From Thecaphora thlaspeos (Eukaryota > Basidiomycota > Ustilaginomycetes > Urocystidales > Glomosporiaceae), in the NCBI GenBank assembly GCA_900291925.1, contig UWYS01000008.1, positions 124,001-188,000 of the forward strand: a stretch of DNA of 64,000 bases, read 5' to 3'. Shown piece by piece: positions 23,047 through 33,918 of the stretch (positions are counted from its first letter, which is position 1; every line of letters begins with the position of its first letter). The notes under the pieces were generated by a model. The model made no database searches. It was not told the origin of the DNA and saw nothing but the letters and a program-made list of their open reading frames with translations. Position numbers and translations under genes: made by a program.

Positions 23047-24920
23047 TTACGTTACAGAGGATACAGAGGTAGGTTCCGTAACGGGGGCGGCCGGGGATGC
23101 AGTCATATATAATGCCAAAACGAGACGAGCCCGATCATCTTCCCGACGCTGTTGAGCCATCTGCTCCTTCTCAGCGCTGCCCGCATCGAAAGACGTCGTC
23201 CCACCGCCGCCGCCTTCGCCAGCGCCGACGGCCGTCTGCACCGCAGCAACCTCCGAGGCCCCGACGGGGCCGACGTAAAACTCCCTACCCCACGCAAACC
23301 ACCACACCGCGCTGAGGACAAAGAAAGAGGTAAACACGACGCTGGCGTAGTTCATCGTCTGCGGCGTCACCTCCTTTGTCGTCGGCATGCAAAACAGGAT
23401 GGTGGCTAGGATGATCCACACAAACGTGACGGCGTTGATGACGTAGCCGAATCGGCCGAGCGAGTAGGGCGCGTCCAGCAGCATCTTGCGACCGCGGAAC
23501 ATCGAGATGGCGATGGGGATGCCGTAGCTGCGAAGGGACAGTGGGGGGGAGGACAGCAACAGACAAGATGGTCAGCATGGCCGACTCTGAGAAGATGGAA
23601 TGGGGGAGAGAATCGGGATAGCCACCTGATGGACAAGCAGATGGTCGCCACGCCCGTGAAGGCAGAGAAGGCGGCTGACGAGCCAAGGTAGATGAGGCCG
23701 AGCAGCGAAATGACGATGGTCGAGAGGATTAAGGCGTTGAGGGGCAGGTCGAGGTGTTTGTTGACCTTGCTCCAGTAACAACTGCCGGGGATGGCACCGT
23801 CGCGCGAAAAGGCCCAGGTGCAGCGCAGTGCGACGGTCACGGACCCGACGCCGGCAAAGGCATAAACGCCGAGGATGAGGAAGGTCAGGGCAAAGCCTCC
23901 GCCTGCGCTGCCCGTGGCGCGGTGGAAGAGGACGGGGATGGGTTGGCCGGCGGCGGTGGCGAGCAGGTCGGAGAAGTCGGGAGCCAGGACAAAGAGTATG
24001 GGGAGGAGATAGACGAAGCCCGTCACGCACGCCGCCACCACCGACCAGACGATGGCGCGCGGGACCTGCTTCTCGGGGTGATTGACTTCTTCGGAGAGGG
24101 CGGCCACGGTGCCGTAGCCGGTGAGCGTATAGGCGGCCTGCAAGAGGCCGACCATGAAGGCCCAGCCGTCGGGCCAGCCGCTCGAGTTCTGCCAGCCTGC
24201 AAAGACGAAGGCGGCGTCCTTCCTGCCATCCTTGGCCATGACGAGGAGCGTGACGAGGATGATGATGACGCTGGCAAAGGTCCAGTAGAAAGCGAGGGTG
24301 TTGAGGAGCTCGAGGTAGCCTCGCCTGACGCCCCAGACGTTGATGAGGCCGGCGACGAGCATGCAGGCCCAGAAGCAGAGGATCGTCTGCCATGGCGCGG
24401 GCGCCCAGGCGTCGTCGCGGAAGATGGATATGGAAGCCATGATCAACTGGGCGCCTCCAAAGTTGATTGAGAGGGCGAGGGTAAGGTTTGCGACGAGGCT
24501 GACCCAACCGACGATCCAGGAAGTGAGGGGAGCCCAGCGGGGGGTGGAGATGAAGGCGGCCCATACGTAGACGCCGCCGCTGGAGGGGAACTGGGAGCTG
24601 ATCTCGGCGAGCGAGGCGGCCATGCAGAAGGAGATGAGGGAGACGAGGGCCCAGCCCCAGAGGATGGTGACGGGGCCTCCGCACGTGAGGGCGATGGTGA
24701 AGGCGGTGGAGAGGCCAAAGGGAGCGGCCATGATGGAGAAGGAGAGGCCGAGGATGGTCATCATGCCGAGGTTGCGTTTTAGCTGGGCGTCGTAGCCCAT
24801 GGAGGCGAGGCGGGCGTCGGCGCCCGCTGCGCTTGAAAGAGAGTGGAGGGAAGAGGTGGGCTTGAGCTGATGCGACGGTGCGGGTGCGGGTGCGGGTGCG
24901 GGTGCGGCGACGTGGGACAT
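23047..24920 (-). CDS. Amino-acid/choline-type permease of the APC family (Uga4-like)
   Basis: Two exons on the minus strand, 24920-23626 and 23527-23047, give 591 aa. The join reads CLSISYGIPIAISMF across the intron, continuing a membrane helix and the following family motif. About twelve hydrophobic helices are visible. The first loop carries LGMMTILGLSFSIMAAPFGL, and FPSSGGVYVWAA before helix 3 is diagnostic for the fungal GABA/choline/amino-acid permease group. Likely role: proton-driven uptake of GABA, choline, ethanolamine or an amino acid; the substrate cannot be assigned. The N-terminus has a Pro-Ala run encoded by a GCGGGT-type hexanucleotide repeat (about 24877-24906). The C-terminal tail is hydrophilic and Gly/Ser/Thr-rich. 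Confidence 0.88.
24877..24906. repeat. Hexanucleotide repeat coding for a Pro-Ala run
   Basis: About five copies of a GGTGCG unit near the 5' end of the permease gene, read on the minus strand as alternating Pro and Ala. Confidence 0.8.
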
Positions 24921-25875
24921 GGCGTGACGTGGGCGAGGTGAGCGGAGGGAAGACGGTACACGAAGCGATGGAGGGGGCCAAATAGAAGAGTGGTAGGTTC
25001 AAGTTAGGGTACTTGAGGGTGTGTGCGTTGCTCGCCGGCGTTGGCCGGACGCCACGGCGGGGGAGGCAGAAGAAGAAGTGCTCAAGAGGCGAAGGGGTGC
25101 GTGCGTTGGTTATCGTGGTGAGAAAGAGAGCGACGACAGACAAGGGCGAGCAAGGGAGCGGTGCCGACAGCGAGGTGTAGGTAAAGTTCAGGGAGCCAAG
25201 GTTAGGCGGCCGGGGCGCAAGGGTGTCAGAGGGCGCAAGACGCGCGGAGCGGGGAGAGGGCGTGGGAGCGGCGGACCCTGGCCACGCCGAGATGGGCGCA
25301 TGTGACGGCGGCACCTACACTCTGACTCAAGATTGTAGGTTAACTGTGTGTTAGCCGACCTGCTGCTAGAGAGAGTACAGTAGTTAGTACAGTACTACAG
25401 TACTAACTGTAGTACTGTACTAACTTACTACTCTTACATAGTCGGGCCGACCGAGACGTGAGGAGCGGCCAGCGCTGCCACGCGATGCAGTGCTGTACGG
25501 AGGGTGGGCGAGATACTCTGTAACGCTTAGCCTGCATGGCAGCCTGCCCGTCGTCACGCGCAGGCTTTTTGACGTCGCGCTGCAGGCGTGCTAGGAGGCA
25601 GGCCTCGATAACCTAGATGCAGACGTTGGCTCTTTCGGAGTCGAACTAGGTCTCGACTGCGCTCAGCATGAACCCTAGCATAACTTATGTATTCACATTT
25701 GCGATTTCTCGATGGCCTCCGTGTCAGGGTGGCTCGTGTCAGGGTGCCGCCACCATCTATTCAGACTGGCACCGCTTGGCTCCACACATACAGCCAGCCG
25801 CTGTCCGTGCGTGCCTCGACGACTGCCACGCTTTTGCCACCACCGCCGCCATCGTCCATCGTCGACACCTCGGAC
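24921..25875. other. Divergent intergenic region with a strong hairpin
   Basis: It separates the divergent permease and thioesterase genes. It contains the perfect 19-bp inverted repeat at 25383-25424. The stretch 25687-25875 is open in frame with the thioesterase and has an upstream ATG at 25687, but it reads like a translated leader. Confidence 0.5.
25383..25424. repeat. Perfect 19-bp inverted repeat with 4-nt loop
   Basis: The left arm GTTAGTACAGTACTACAGT (25383-25401) is the exact reverse complement of the right arm (25406-25424), with ACTA between. The flanks also hold further TAGT/ACTA pieces. It would form a very stable hairpin in DNA or RNA. Confidence 0.95.
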
Positions 25876-28463
25876 ATGTCCCACCCCTTTGCATCAGCCA
25901 GCGGCCCATCCGCTCGCGGCCTCGAGCTCTATACCGCCGCCGTTGCAGCCATCGGCGCTTCCTTCTTCCTCCTGGCCACCTACACCACCCTCTCCGCCTC
26001 CCTCTCCTCCCAAACTCAGAGCAAGCAAGCCCCACCACAGCACCCGTCCTCCTCTTCCTGCGCCTCCCCTCGTCCTGCTCGCCCCGCTCCCGCGACCGAC
26101 CCCACCACCCATGCCCTTGCACCACCCCCATCGCCTCGCGGCAAGACGACTGACCAGAGCACCGTACAAGTCACCTATCCCACAACATGGGACATGTGCG
26201 ATGCCGGCGCCTCGCCAGAACCATCAGAGCTCGCCTCCCTGCCTGGCTCTGCTGCCCCCGCCTCTCTGCCCCTCCGCTCACAACAAAAGGTCCGCGCCGG
26301 CGCCCTTCTGCGCTGGATCGACGTTGTCGCCGGCGTCGCCGCTCGCAAGCACGCAGGCTCCAACTGCGTCACAATCAGCGTAGACTCGGTCCTCCTTCTC
26401 AAGCCTGTATACCTCGGCGATCTCGTACACCTCTCCGCCTCCGTCAACCGAGCATGGGGCAGCAGCCTAGAGGTCGGCGTCAGGGTCGTCAAGGAGGACG
26501 CAAAGACCGGCGCAAAGGAATACGTCAGCCACTCTTACCTCACCTTTGTCGCCGTATCGCGCCCCGACCCGTTGCATGGCAGTGGCGCAGCCCAACCGCC
26601 CGCTCGCGTCCGTCTAGCCTCTCGCACGCCCTCGTCATCCGCAACGCCGCCGACACCGATAAAGTCAAAGAGCCTCTTCGGCTGGCTCGGCTTCGGCGGC
26701 TCCACAGACTCATCTCCCCCGTCGGCGTCTTCGTCCTCTTCCTCAGACAGAGCAGGTTCCTCCAAGGTCCAGCTGCAGCCGGTGCTGCCGCAGACCCCGC
26801 TCGAGGCTCGTCGTCACATCATGGCCGGACGTCGACGCGCAAAGAGGATCGACGATGCCAAGCGCGGCGAGGCCAGGGACGGAGTATCGACCGAGGTCAA
26901 GCAAAGGGTCAAGGACGAAGTGCTTTCCATGGCAAGGCTAGGCGTCAGTCGACAGACCAGCTCCATGGTCGGTTGCTCCGAGGGCGAGACCGCAACGCCC
27001 AGAAACAGGCTTCAATATGAGGCTGGAGACGTCAAGGCCGCTACGGACGGACCCACGGGCGATGCGCTCCGTAGGACGCCGCAAGACATCGAGCTGGACG
27101 CTCTGGAGCTTGAGGTGAGTTTGAGCTTGACACTGCTCTGGTGAATGCCGCTCTGCAGCTGCTGAGTCTCTCGCTGACGTTCTGGCCTTCTCCTCCTTCT
27201 CCCGATCACAGTTCGTTGTCGAGGCGTACGTGGCTGGCGATCCCGCTGTCAAGGTACACCAGGATAAGGGCGTCATCGAGATCAACCTGCCGGGCGACTT
27301 GCCGCTCAGGCATCCCCTCGACGTCGTAGAGCGCCTCGCCAAGCAGCTCCGCAGGCAGCAGCAGCGCGGGCTGACGACCGAAGAGTCACATCACGCCGGG
27401 CTCCCTCGTCGCAGCAAAGCTAATCTCGCCGCCCCGCTCGCCTCGCCCACAGGAGAAGCCGCGACCGCCACGCTGCCCTCGCAAGGCGAGGGCGAGGTCC
27501 AGGCTGGCAACCTGGTCGAAGACTCCTTCGTGAGGTTAGCCATGGCTCGGACGACTTCCGTGTTCTCGCCCCTGCGCCGCGGCGACGGCGGAAGTAGTGG
27601 TGTCGAGAGCGAAAGCGAAGTGGTGGGGGAGAGCGATTCACCGCAGACGTCGACGCCAGGGAGCGGCGGCGACAGTGGTGGCAGCGGCTCCAGCTATCCG
27701 CCTGCATCTGCCATTGCAGCGCCTGCTCGCGCCGTGCGGTCACGGAGCCTACTTGTCGGCGGCGTCACCAAGGGCTCGACGATGGCGCGTCCGATTGATG
27801 TGGCCAAGACGGTTGCGCACACGCTGCACCTCGTATTTCCCGAGCACGCCAACAGTGTCTCTGTGTTGTTTGGCGGGCAGCTGATGGACTGGATGGAGGA
27901 GGCGGCGCTGCTGACAGTGCGACACGTGGGTCGGGGTCGACGATGGAGTACCGTGGGGTTGGACGGGCTGGAGTTTCCGCAGGCCGTTGGCATCGGCGAG
28001 TGAGTATGCGTAGGGTGCAGCGTTTCACTGGCAAGTCGTGCATACTGCTGCGTGCCCTGAAAGCTGACGGCATGCCGGTTGGCGTGGTTTGCCCTGTTGC
28101 GCCCTTTGCCTCGTTGGTTTTTGGGGGGGTTTTTTTTTGACACGCAGGGTGATGACGTTCACGGCGATAGTGGTGCGGTCGTTTAGGCAGTCGTGCGAGG
28201 TGTACGTGCTGGCCGAGGCGGAGGCGCCCAACGGGACGCGGCGAACGACGAACGACGCGCTCTTTACGCTTGCCTTTCCGCTGGAGGATAGGCAAGAGGA
28301 GCGGGGCGCAGTGGGCAGGCCGACGGAGGTGGCGCTGCTGCGCAAGGTCGAGATGGCTGCAGGGTCTGCGCTCGAGACGTTTGCCAGTGTTGCGCCGCAA
28401 CGGCGTAAAGCGCGGCTGGAGATGCGCGATATGCTGAACCGGCTCTATGCGCAGCCTCAGTAG
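25876..28463 (+). CDS. Acyl-CoA thioesterase with two hotdog domains
   Basis: Three exons, 25876-27114, 27212-27999 and 28148-28463, give 780 aa. I prefer the ATG at 25876 because a membrane-like helix (ELYTAAVAAIGASFFLLATY) follows soon after; an in-frame ATG at 25687 would add 63 residues without family character. Hotdog domain 1 includes GALLRWIDVVAGVAARKHAG and PVYLGDLVHLSASV (about 140-225). Domain 2 includes VLFGGQLMDWMEEAALL and the exon 3 strand FTAIVVRSFRQSCEVYV. The two are separated by about 400 residues of Ser/Thr-rich, probably disordered sequence, much longer than usual. Such enzymes hydrolyse acyl-CoA to free acid and CoA; the helix suggests a membrane-bound or organellar form. 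The second intron ends after a G7-T10 run. Confidence 0.85.
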
Positions 28464-29061
28464 GGACGGAGCCGCAGGACGGACGAGCCACGGCTATACA
28501 TATGTGCGACCCTAGGAGTTGCGGTTGCGCGGAGCGTTGCAGCGTCGTTCGGTCCAAGGGGTTCCGACGAGCACCGGTGGAGCTGTGAGCGGCCGGCGGA
28601 ACGAGAAAGCAGCGTATGGCGGAAATGATGCGGGGGACTGGCTGGCAGCGCTCTAGAGATACTCTGAGGGCAGCTCCGGCGGATGTTGGCCGCTCGTTTG
28701 CTTTGCTTGCTTCCGGCCGGAACGGCACGCGGCAGAGATGCAGGTGAGGTTTGCTGCATCATGAGATTTTACATGGATTTTGAGGGAGGCCGGTGGAGGT
28801 TTCTCCCTTGACCCTTCGGTTCGGCACCCGCTTTGCTCACACACCTTCCTCGTACCCTCTGGCGCGCTCCAACCACAGCGCGAGCACGTCAACGTCACTA
28901 CTCCTCTCCTCAGACGTCGGCGGCGCCTGCAACTACAGAGAGTGAAAGGACACGCACGCTGAGCCATCCATCCCTCTCCCACCACCACCACTACTACCTC
29001 CTCCTTCGCCTCCTCAACACCTTCCACCGACTCATACCACCCACACGGGCCCACGCTCACA
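28464..29061. other. Intergenic region
   Basis: About 600 bp between tandem plus-strand genes. The last part before 29062 is pyrimidine-rich. No gene is seen. Confidence 0.5.
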
Positions 29062-30503
29062 ATGTCGAAGCTGCTCAAGCGCACCTTTGCCTCGACCAGC
29101 ACACCCAGCAGCACCTCATCATCCTCTTCGCCCGCAGCGCAATCGGCCTCGCTGTCGTCTCCACCCGGCAGCCTGCCGCACAGCCGCTACATTCCAGAAG
29201 AAAAGCGCAACTGGAACTATCATCACTTTGCCGGCCCCTCCTCCTCCTCCTCCTCCACTACTTCGTTCCTCGCCCGGGTCGCAAAGGGTCTCGCCAGGAA
29301 CAAGAGCACAAAAAGCAGGAGGCAGAGCGAGATTCTGCCGGCTCCGCCCTCCCTCCTTCAGCTCGACTCGCTGCCTTCCTCACGACGCTGTACGAATCCT
29401 CCTCGCCCGACCCTACGAAGCGTCGTGGTGCAAAGGTGATTGCTCACTCGATGGGCGGCCTCGTCGCCCTCTATGCACTCGCCACCGCTCGCGATCCTCG
29501 CATCTTCAGCGGGCTCGTCTTCGCCTCTACGCCCTTCAAAGGTACACCCAACATCCTTGGTCCACTGCGGTACGGTGACGCAGCCCTCTTCAACGACACA
29601 ATCTGCAGCCCGCGGGCTACCTTTAGCTTCCGGAGCAGCTTCTATCTCCTCCCGAAAGGGGGAAGGTGCTTCTACGTTCCCGACGACGATGAGGTCGATG
29701 GGGACGAAGCGGACGAGAGGAGGTACAGAGACATCGACTTTTTCGCGGTGGATAACTGGACAAAGTACGGCTTTAGCCCGTGCGTTTTACCGGGATCGGC
29801 GGATGACTATGGCAAGACAAGAGAGAAAGTGGGGCTACCGGACGCTTTGCTCTGCGAACCCACACCTCCCTCTTCAACCCCTGCTTCCGGCAACGTGACT
29901 GAACCGACGACAGCAGAGGAGGCGGAAGAGCAAAACCAGACGCTCCGATATCTCACCCGCACCCTGGACGAGGTGAGGCAGTTCCACCGGACGCTCGAGA
30001 CTTGATTTGATCAGGACAAGTGGCGAGAGGGAGCGTATCCACCCATTGTCCTCTTCACCTCGGGGAGGACACCATCCGTCAGTGATGCCATTGTAGGTCT
30101 CAAATTTTCCGCCCCAGACCCTGCAAACACCATCGACGACATTGGAGCCGACCGTGTCGCAGAGCCCACATCGTCTTCGTCGTCGTGGGAGACGGACGTA
30201 ATGCAGGGCGACTACTCGGCCATGAAATACGCAGCAGGCGACGGCCTCATTACGTGTCACTCATCCATCACTCTGCACGGTGGCTGGTCCAACCTCATCG
30301 TCACACGCGACGAGATGGAACCTTTTACGCCTCCCTCGCACGTCAAACAGCTAAAGACGGACGGAACGAGAAATCTCAAGCTGGATGGACCCGGGATCGT
30401 AGAGTCTTTGCATCGACACGTCACGCTGCTCAGCGATGTCGATGGCGTGGTGAGGTGTCTAGAGGCGCTGAGGAGGGCAGAGATCAAGAGATCACGCCCG
30501 TAG
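29062..30503 (+). pseudogene. Alpha/beta-hydrolase (lipase-like) gene with a frame break and an in-frame stop
   Basis: The ATG at 29062 opens a frame reading Ser-rich sequence and RNWNYHHFAGP. The recognisable hydrolase part, AAFLTTLYESS then KVIAHSMGGLVALYAL (nucleophile elbow with Ser), lies in a different frame from about 29350. That frame runs to 30503, broken only by TGA at 30003-30005. The segment after the stop (KWREGAYPPIVLFTSG to the end) continues the same protein. A 42-nt GT-AG intron (29973-30014) could remove the stop, but it would be half the length of any other intron in this window and would remove a helix that looks coding. The usual N-terminal alpha/beta strands and HG motif are also missing before the nucleophile. 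I infer a degenerate gene or assembly damage. Substrate is unknown; neutral lipid or phospholipid is plausible. Confidence 0.55.
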
Positions 30504-30820
30504 GGCACGATGACGTTGCGGGAAACGCCCAGAGCACATCGGGAGAAAAGCAATCAGCATCGCATAGCATCGTCTTGCACAACATCGTATCACAGTATAT
30601 CACATCGTATCGCATCGCACCGGACACAGCATATTAGACGTCTGAGGAATCACGGAATGAAATCTTGACGACCATACCATCACTGAACGAGCAAGCGAGA
30701 AACCAGCAAGAGACCAGAGAGTCCGTGACATACCGTCCCGACCTCATCTGACCCGTTTCACTTGACAAGCAGTCCCTGCGTACAGATTTCCTTGAAAGAA
30801 CAGACCGGCGCACCGCGCGC
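30504..30820. other. Convergent intergenic region
   Basis: About 320 bp between the 3' ends of the hydrolase and BAR genes. A loose pentanucleotide repeat of the CATCG/TATCG type lies at about 30565-30620. Confidence 0.5.
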
Positions 30821-32917
30821 TCACAGCCCGCTGTGCCTCGTCGGCAATGGCGGTGGGACAGGCGGCGGCTTCTGCTTGGACTTGACCATGTTTAGGAACG
30901 CCGAGCTGGACGGCACGGGCGGAGGCGGCGGTCGACTGCCGCCGACGGGTGCTGGGGTCATCGAGAAGTTCGATCCGTTCCCCTGCCCTTGCCGCTGTTG
31001 AACGTCGCCCCTGTCGTCGTTGAAGCCTCGGTACTCCTTGTTACCGTTAGCAAATGGCAGGCTCTTCGTCCAGCCCCCGCCACTGTTGCCTCCAATCGTA
31101 TCGCCACGGCGCCTGCCACCTCCCGTTAGCGCCGTCTCGTCATCGTGGTCGTCGGTATCGTCATCCGTGTGGAACTGACCCGTGCTGAAGCCGGTACCCT
31201 GCGGCGAGAGCAGCCCGCCACCTCCGCCCGAGAAAGGATCGCCACCGTCGGAATAGGCGCTGAGTCCCGTGTGGTTGACGTCAAGGTGCGGGCCCGCGTG
31301 GCTCGTCTCGCCTAGGAAGTTGGCATCCATGCCCAGCCCGCTCTCGCCGCGTTCGTGGAGCGGCGGCGAAAAGCGGCCACTGCCGAGTAAAACAGGTGAA
31401 AAGGGCGAGTCGTCCGCCAGGCTGTTCCGCTTTGAGGCAGATAGCCTCCTCGGCGCCGTCGGGAACATCGACTCGGACTTTGTGGTATGCGACAGAGGAT
31501 AGCTGGAATCTGCCTCGCCAAAGCCGAAGGCGACGTCATTGGAGCTGACCTTGTTGTGCACCTGCTCGGGCTCGTGGCGCCGGCTGCTGGCACGCAGGGA
31601 TTCGTCGCCATCGAGGTCTTGGAAGCCTGACTCCTTCCGGCTGCGGCTCATGAAGCTCCACTTGGACCCGCCGTCGGCTTTTTCCTTATCCGGGCTGTGC
31701 GAGTCGCCGTTGTTGTTGTTGTTGTTGTTGTTGCCGCTGCTGCTTGGCGCGCCAAAGAAGATCGAGCTCTTGGAACGGGTAAAGGTTCCGCTCAGGCCAG
31801 ATGTCATTGAGCTGACGGGGCCACTGGCGGCGCTGAACGAAGGCATGCGGAGCCTGCCGGAATTTTTATCCTTCTTGGCAGTCGACTGCCCGTCGTCTTC
31901 GGCATTGGCGTCGTCTGCGGTGGCGGCGCCCGTCGATTCTCTGACTCGGCGGGTTTCGCTGGGCGTGAGGCTGATGGAAGAGCTGGTAGTCTTGCGCGAG
32001 GCGGTGCGATGGAGGTTGAGCTTGATCGGCTCCCTCGCAGAGGTCCGGCGCGGAAGCGCCGGAGGGGTCGGCCTGGCTTCGGACGCGGATCGGGGTCGAG
32101 TGAGAGGTGCGGGCACGGGACGCCTGGCGCCGGCGATGGACGAGCCAGGGGCGGACCGCCTAGCCTGCTCGAGCACCGCCTGTGCCTGTGCTAGGTAGTC
32201 GATGTGGGTCTCGACGTAGGTTGTGAGGCAATCGAGGTCGTCGAGCTCGGACTCGTGGATGGCCTCTGCGCGAGCCTCGACGTCGGAGACGGCCTCGTCG
32301 TAGGTGGCGCTAGCGAGGCGGAGCTCCTCTTGGAGCTCTCGCTTTTCCTTTTTGCTCTTCTGTACCTTTGCCTGTACAGCGTCGAGCTTTGCGGTTGCGG
32401 CGTCGAGCTTCTTCATGGCAGCGTGGAAGGAGTCGATGGCGGTCTTTGATCTTGCGATCCTGGAGAGGAAGATGTTGGAAGTGTCCCTTGCGAAGACAGC
32501 CTGGAGGGAGCCGAGCTTGAGGTGCGCCTCGCCGAGGCTGGAGAGGGTGCTGGCGTATGTGCTGGCGTCTGAGAACTGGGAGCCGTAGGATGACATTGCG
32601 AGGCCGATTGCCTCTATGGGGAGGAGCTTGCCGTCTGGCTTTGTGGAGAGAACACCAGAGGAGATGGAGGCGGCGTCGTCGGAGCTGAGGAGGGAAGCGT
32701 CGAATGGGAGTGGCTTCTTCTTTGCGAGGTAGCTCCAGTACTGCTCTGTGGCTGCGTATAGGTTGGCTGTGCCGATGCCGCGCAGTTCGATCTGGGCGAA
32801 GAGGTCCTGCTTGAGGGAGAGGTCGATGGTGTTGGCGGAGCCGGCCAGCTTTGCGCCTAGGCCGGCTGACCACTGTTTGATCTTGCCGAGCTGCGGCCGT
32901 TTGGGCTTTAGGACCAT
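30821..32917 (-). CDS. BAR-domain protein with a proline-rich tail
   Basis: A single exon on the minus strand gives 698 aa from the ATG at 32917 (context CCAACATGG). The frame is open for another 101 codons upstream, but those are Pro/Ser-rich leader-like codons and the BAR domain begins right at this methionine. Residues 1 to about 270 form an N-BAR domain like yeast Gvp36: the amphipathic start KIKQWSAGLGAKLAGSA, then three long helices including the KKLDAATAKLDAVQAKVQK coiled coil. BAR dimers bind and curve membranes in endocytosis and Golgi or vacuole traffic. The tail is disordered, with an Asn run encoded by a GTT repeat (about 31709-31731), and ends in polyproline SH3 ligands (RPPPPPVP, KPPPVPPPLP). 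I expect an SH3 partner in actin-linked endocytosis. Confidence 0.85.
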   Translation of the reverse strand: MVLKPKRPQLGKIKQWSAGLGAKLAGSANTIDLSLKQDLFAQIELRGIGTANLYAATEQYWSYLAKKKPLPFDASLLSSDDAASISSGVLSTKPDGKLLPIEAIGLAMSSYGSQFSDASTYASTLSSLGEAHLKLGSLQAVFARDTSNIFLSRIARSKTAIDSFHAAMKKLDAATAKLDAVQAKVQKSKKEKRELQEELRLASATYDEAVSDVEARAEAIHESELDDLDCLTTYVETHIDYLAQAQAVLEQARRSAPGSSIAGARRPVPAPLTRPRSASEARPTPPALPRRTSAREPIKLNLHRTASRKTTSSSISLTPSETRRVRESTGAATADDANAEDDGQSTAKKDKNSGRLRMPSFSAASGPVSSMTSGLSGTFTRSKSSIFFGAPSSSGNNNNNNNNGDSHSPDKEKADGGSKWSFMSRSRKESGFQDLDGDESLRASSRRHEPEQVHNKVSSNDVAFGFGEADSSYPLSHTTKSESMFPTAPRRLSASKRNSLADDSPFSPVLLGSGRFSPPLHERGESGLGMDANFLGETSHAGPHLDVNHTGLSAYSDGGDPFSGGGGGLLSPQGTGFSTGQFHTDDDTDDHDDETALTGGGRRRGDTIGGNSGGGWTKSLPFANGNKEYRGFNDDRGDVQQRQGQGNGSNFSMTPAPVGGSRPPPPPVPSSSAFLNMVKSKQKPPPVPPPLPTRHSGL

Positions 32918-33218
32918 GTTGGTGCGGTGTCTGTGGGACAGAGTAGGTGACGGTGGCAATGGCGGTGAGGGTGAGGGCGACGGCGGCGGTAAGTAGGCGA
33001 GGAGGACAGAGGGAAGAGAGGGTGAGGTGGGGACAGGAGGCTGGCTGGGCGCGTTGGACGCTTGGGCGTAGCTGGCTGCACGGGCCACGAGGCGAGGCAC
33101 AGGGCGGCGCACGCCCTTTGTGGTTGGTGGTGTTGGGCGGGGTACGGTGGATGCGCCTTGACGCTTGACTCGGTCACTTGACTTGGCCTTATTTGCCTCG
33201 ACTTGGCCCGCCCTCCAC
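32918..33218. promoter_or_regulatory. Short divergent upstream region
   Basis: Only 301 bp separate the start codons of the BAR gene (minus) and the sulfite-oxidase-domain gene (plus), so both promoters must share or overlap. No clear core element is visible. Confidence 0.4.
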
Positions 33219-33832
33219 ATGTCGCCCGCGCCTCCACCCCCTCTTTATCCAGCGGTCACGTGTCTGAGGACCCGGCCCACCGCCAAGTCTTTGCCGCTTG
33301 CGTCGCTGCAAGACTCACCAACGGCGTCAGTCCACGTCGCTCTTCTCCCCGACACGGACGCGTCACTCCCTTCCCACCTGCTCGTCGAGCGGCTGCCCCG
33401 GGACCTGGAATGGCACCAGGCCGAACTCAGCTTCGATGCAGCCGCTCGAGCTGCGCTCGACTCGCGTAAACGCCTCGAAGCCTCTAGAAACTCCGGATCA
33501 TCCCCTGCAGAAGACGGTGGCAGCAGCCATCACAAGGAATGGTGCTGGGCCTGGTGCCTTTGGAACATCGACATCCCCATTCCTGTGGACGCAAGTGGCG
33601 ACAAGTGGGCCGTTGTGGCTAGATCGGGTAAGTGCGACGACGCCTGCGTTTCCGTTGTAATTTCAAAAGGGCAGTCGAGTTGACGAGCTTACTCCTTCTG
33701 GTCTCGCTCCTTTCTCAATCGACAGTGACGGCAGCAGGTGTCGAACAGGAAAAGGTCAGCGCCTGGAATCTCAGAGGTTTCTGTGAGCGCGGCTGGCCGG
33801 TCGTTCGCGGGGTTCAGATCCAGACAGCCTAG
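33219..33832 (+). CDS. Orphan C-terminal (Mo-co dimerisation) domain of a sulfite-oxidase-type protein
   Basis: Two exons, 33219-33627 and 33726-33832, give 171 aa. The sequence resembles only the C-terminal immunoglobulin-like dimerisation domain of sulfite oxidase and nitrate reductase: DLEWHQAEL, then WCWAWCLWNIDIPIPV, KWAVVARSVTAAGV and the closing SAWNLRGFCERGWPVV. The molybdopterin-binding domain with its cysteine ligand, which should precede it, is absent. Upstream is the 5' region of the divergent BAR gene, so there is no room for it. The gene is therefore a truncated relic or a stand-alone domain protein; it is unlikely to oxidise sulfite by itself. The intron has a GTAAGT donor and the join is conserved in sense. 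The first 30 residues are not family-like and the start is uncertain. Confidence 0.65.
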
Positions 33833-33918
33833 GTTCCGCACGGCCTGCAGATCTGTTGCTTTTTCCACGAGAATTGTCGATCGGCATTAGACGGCATCGT
33901 GTTTGTTTGCGTGCGACT

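Noticed and set aside
23572..25314. A 580-codon minus-strand frame over the permease
   Set aside because: His/Arg/Pro-rich shadow of the permease gene in the next frame; the permease has helices, motifs and a proper intron.
25687..25875. 63-residue N-terminal extension of the thioesterase
   Set aside because: The codons read as leader sequence without family similarity; the ATG at 25876 sits just before the first structured segment. RNA data could reverse this.
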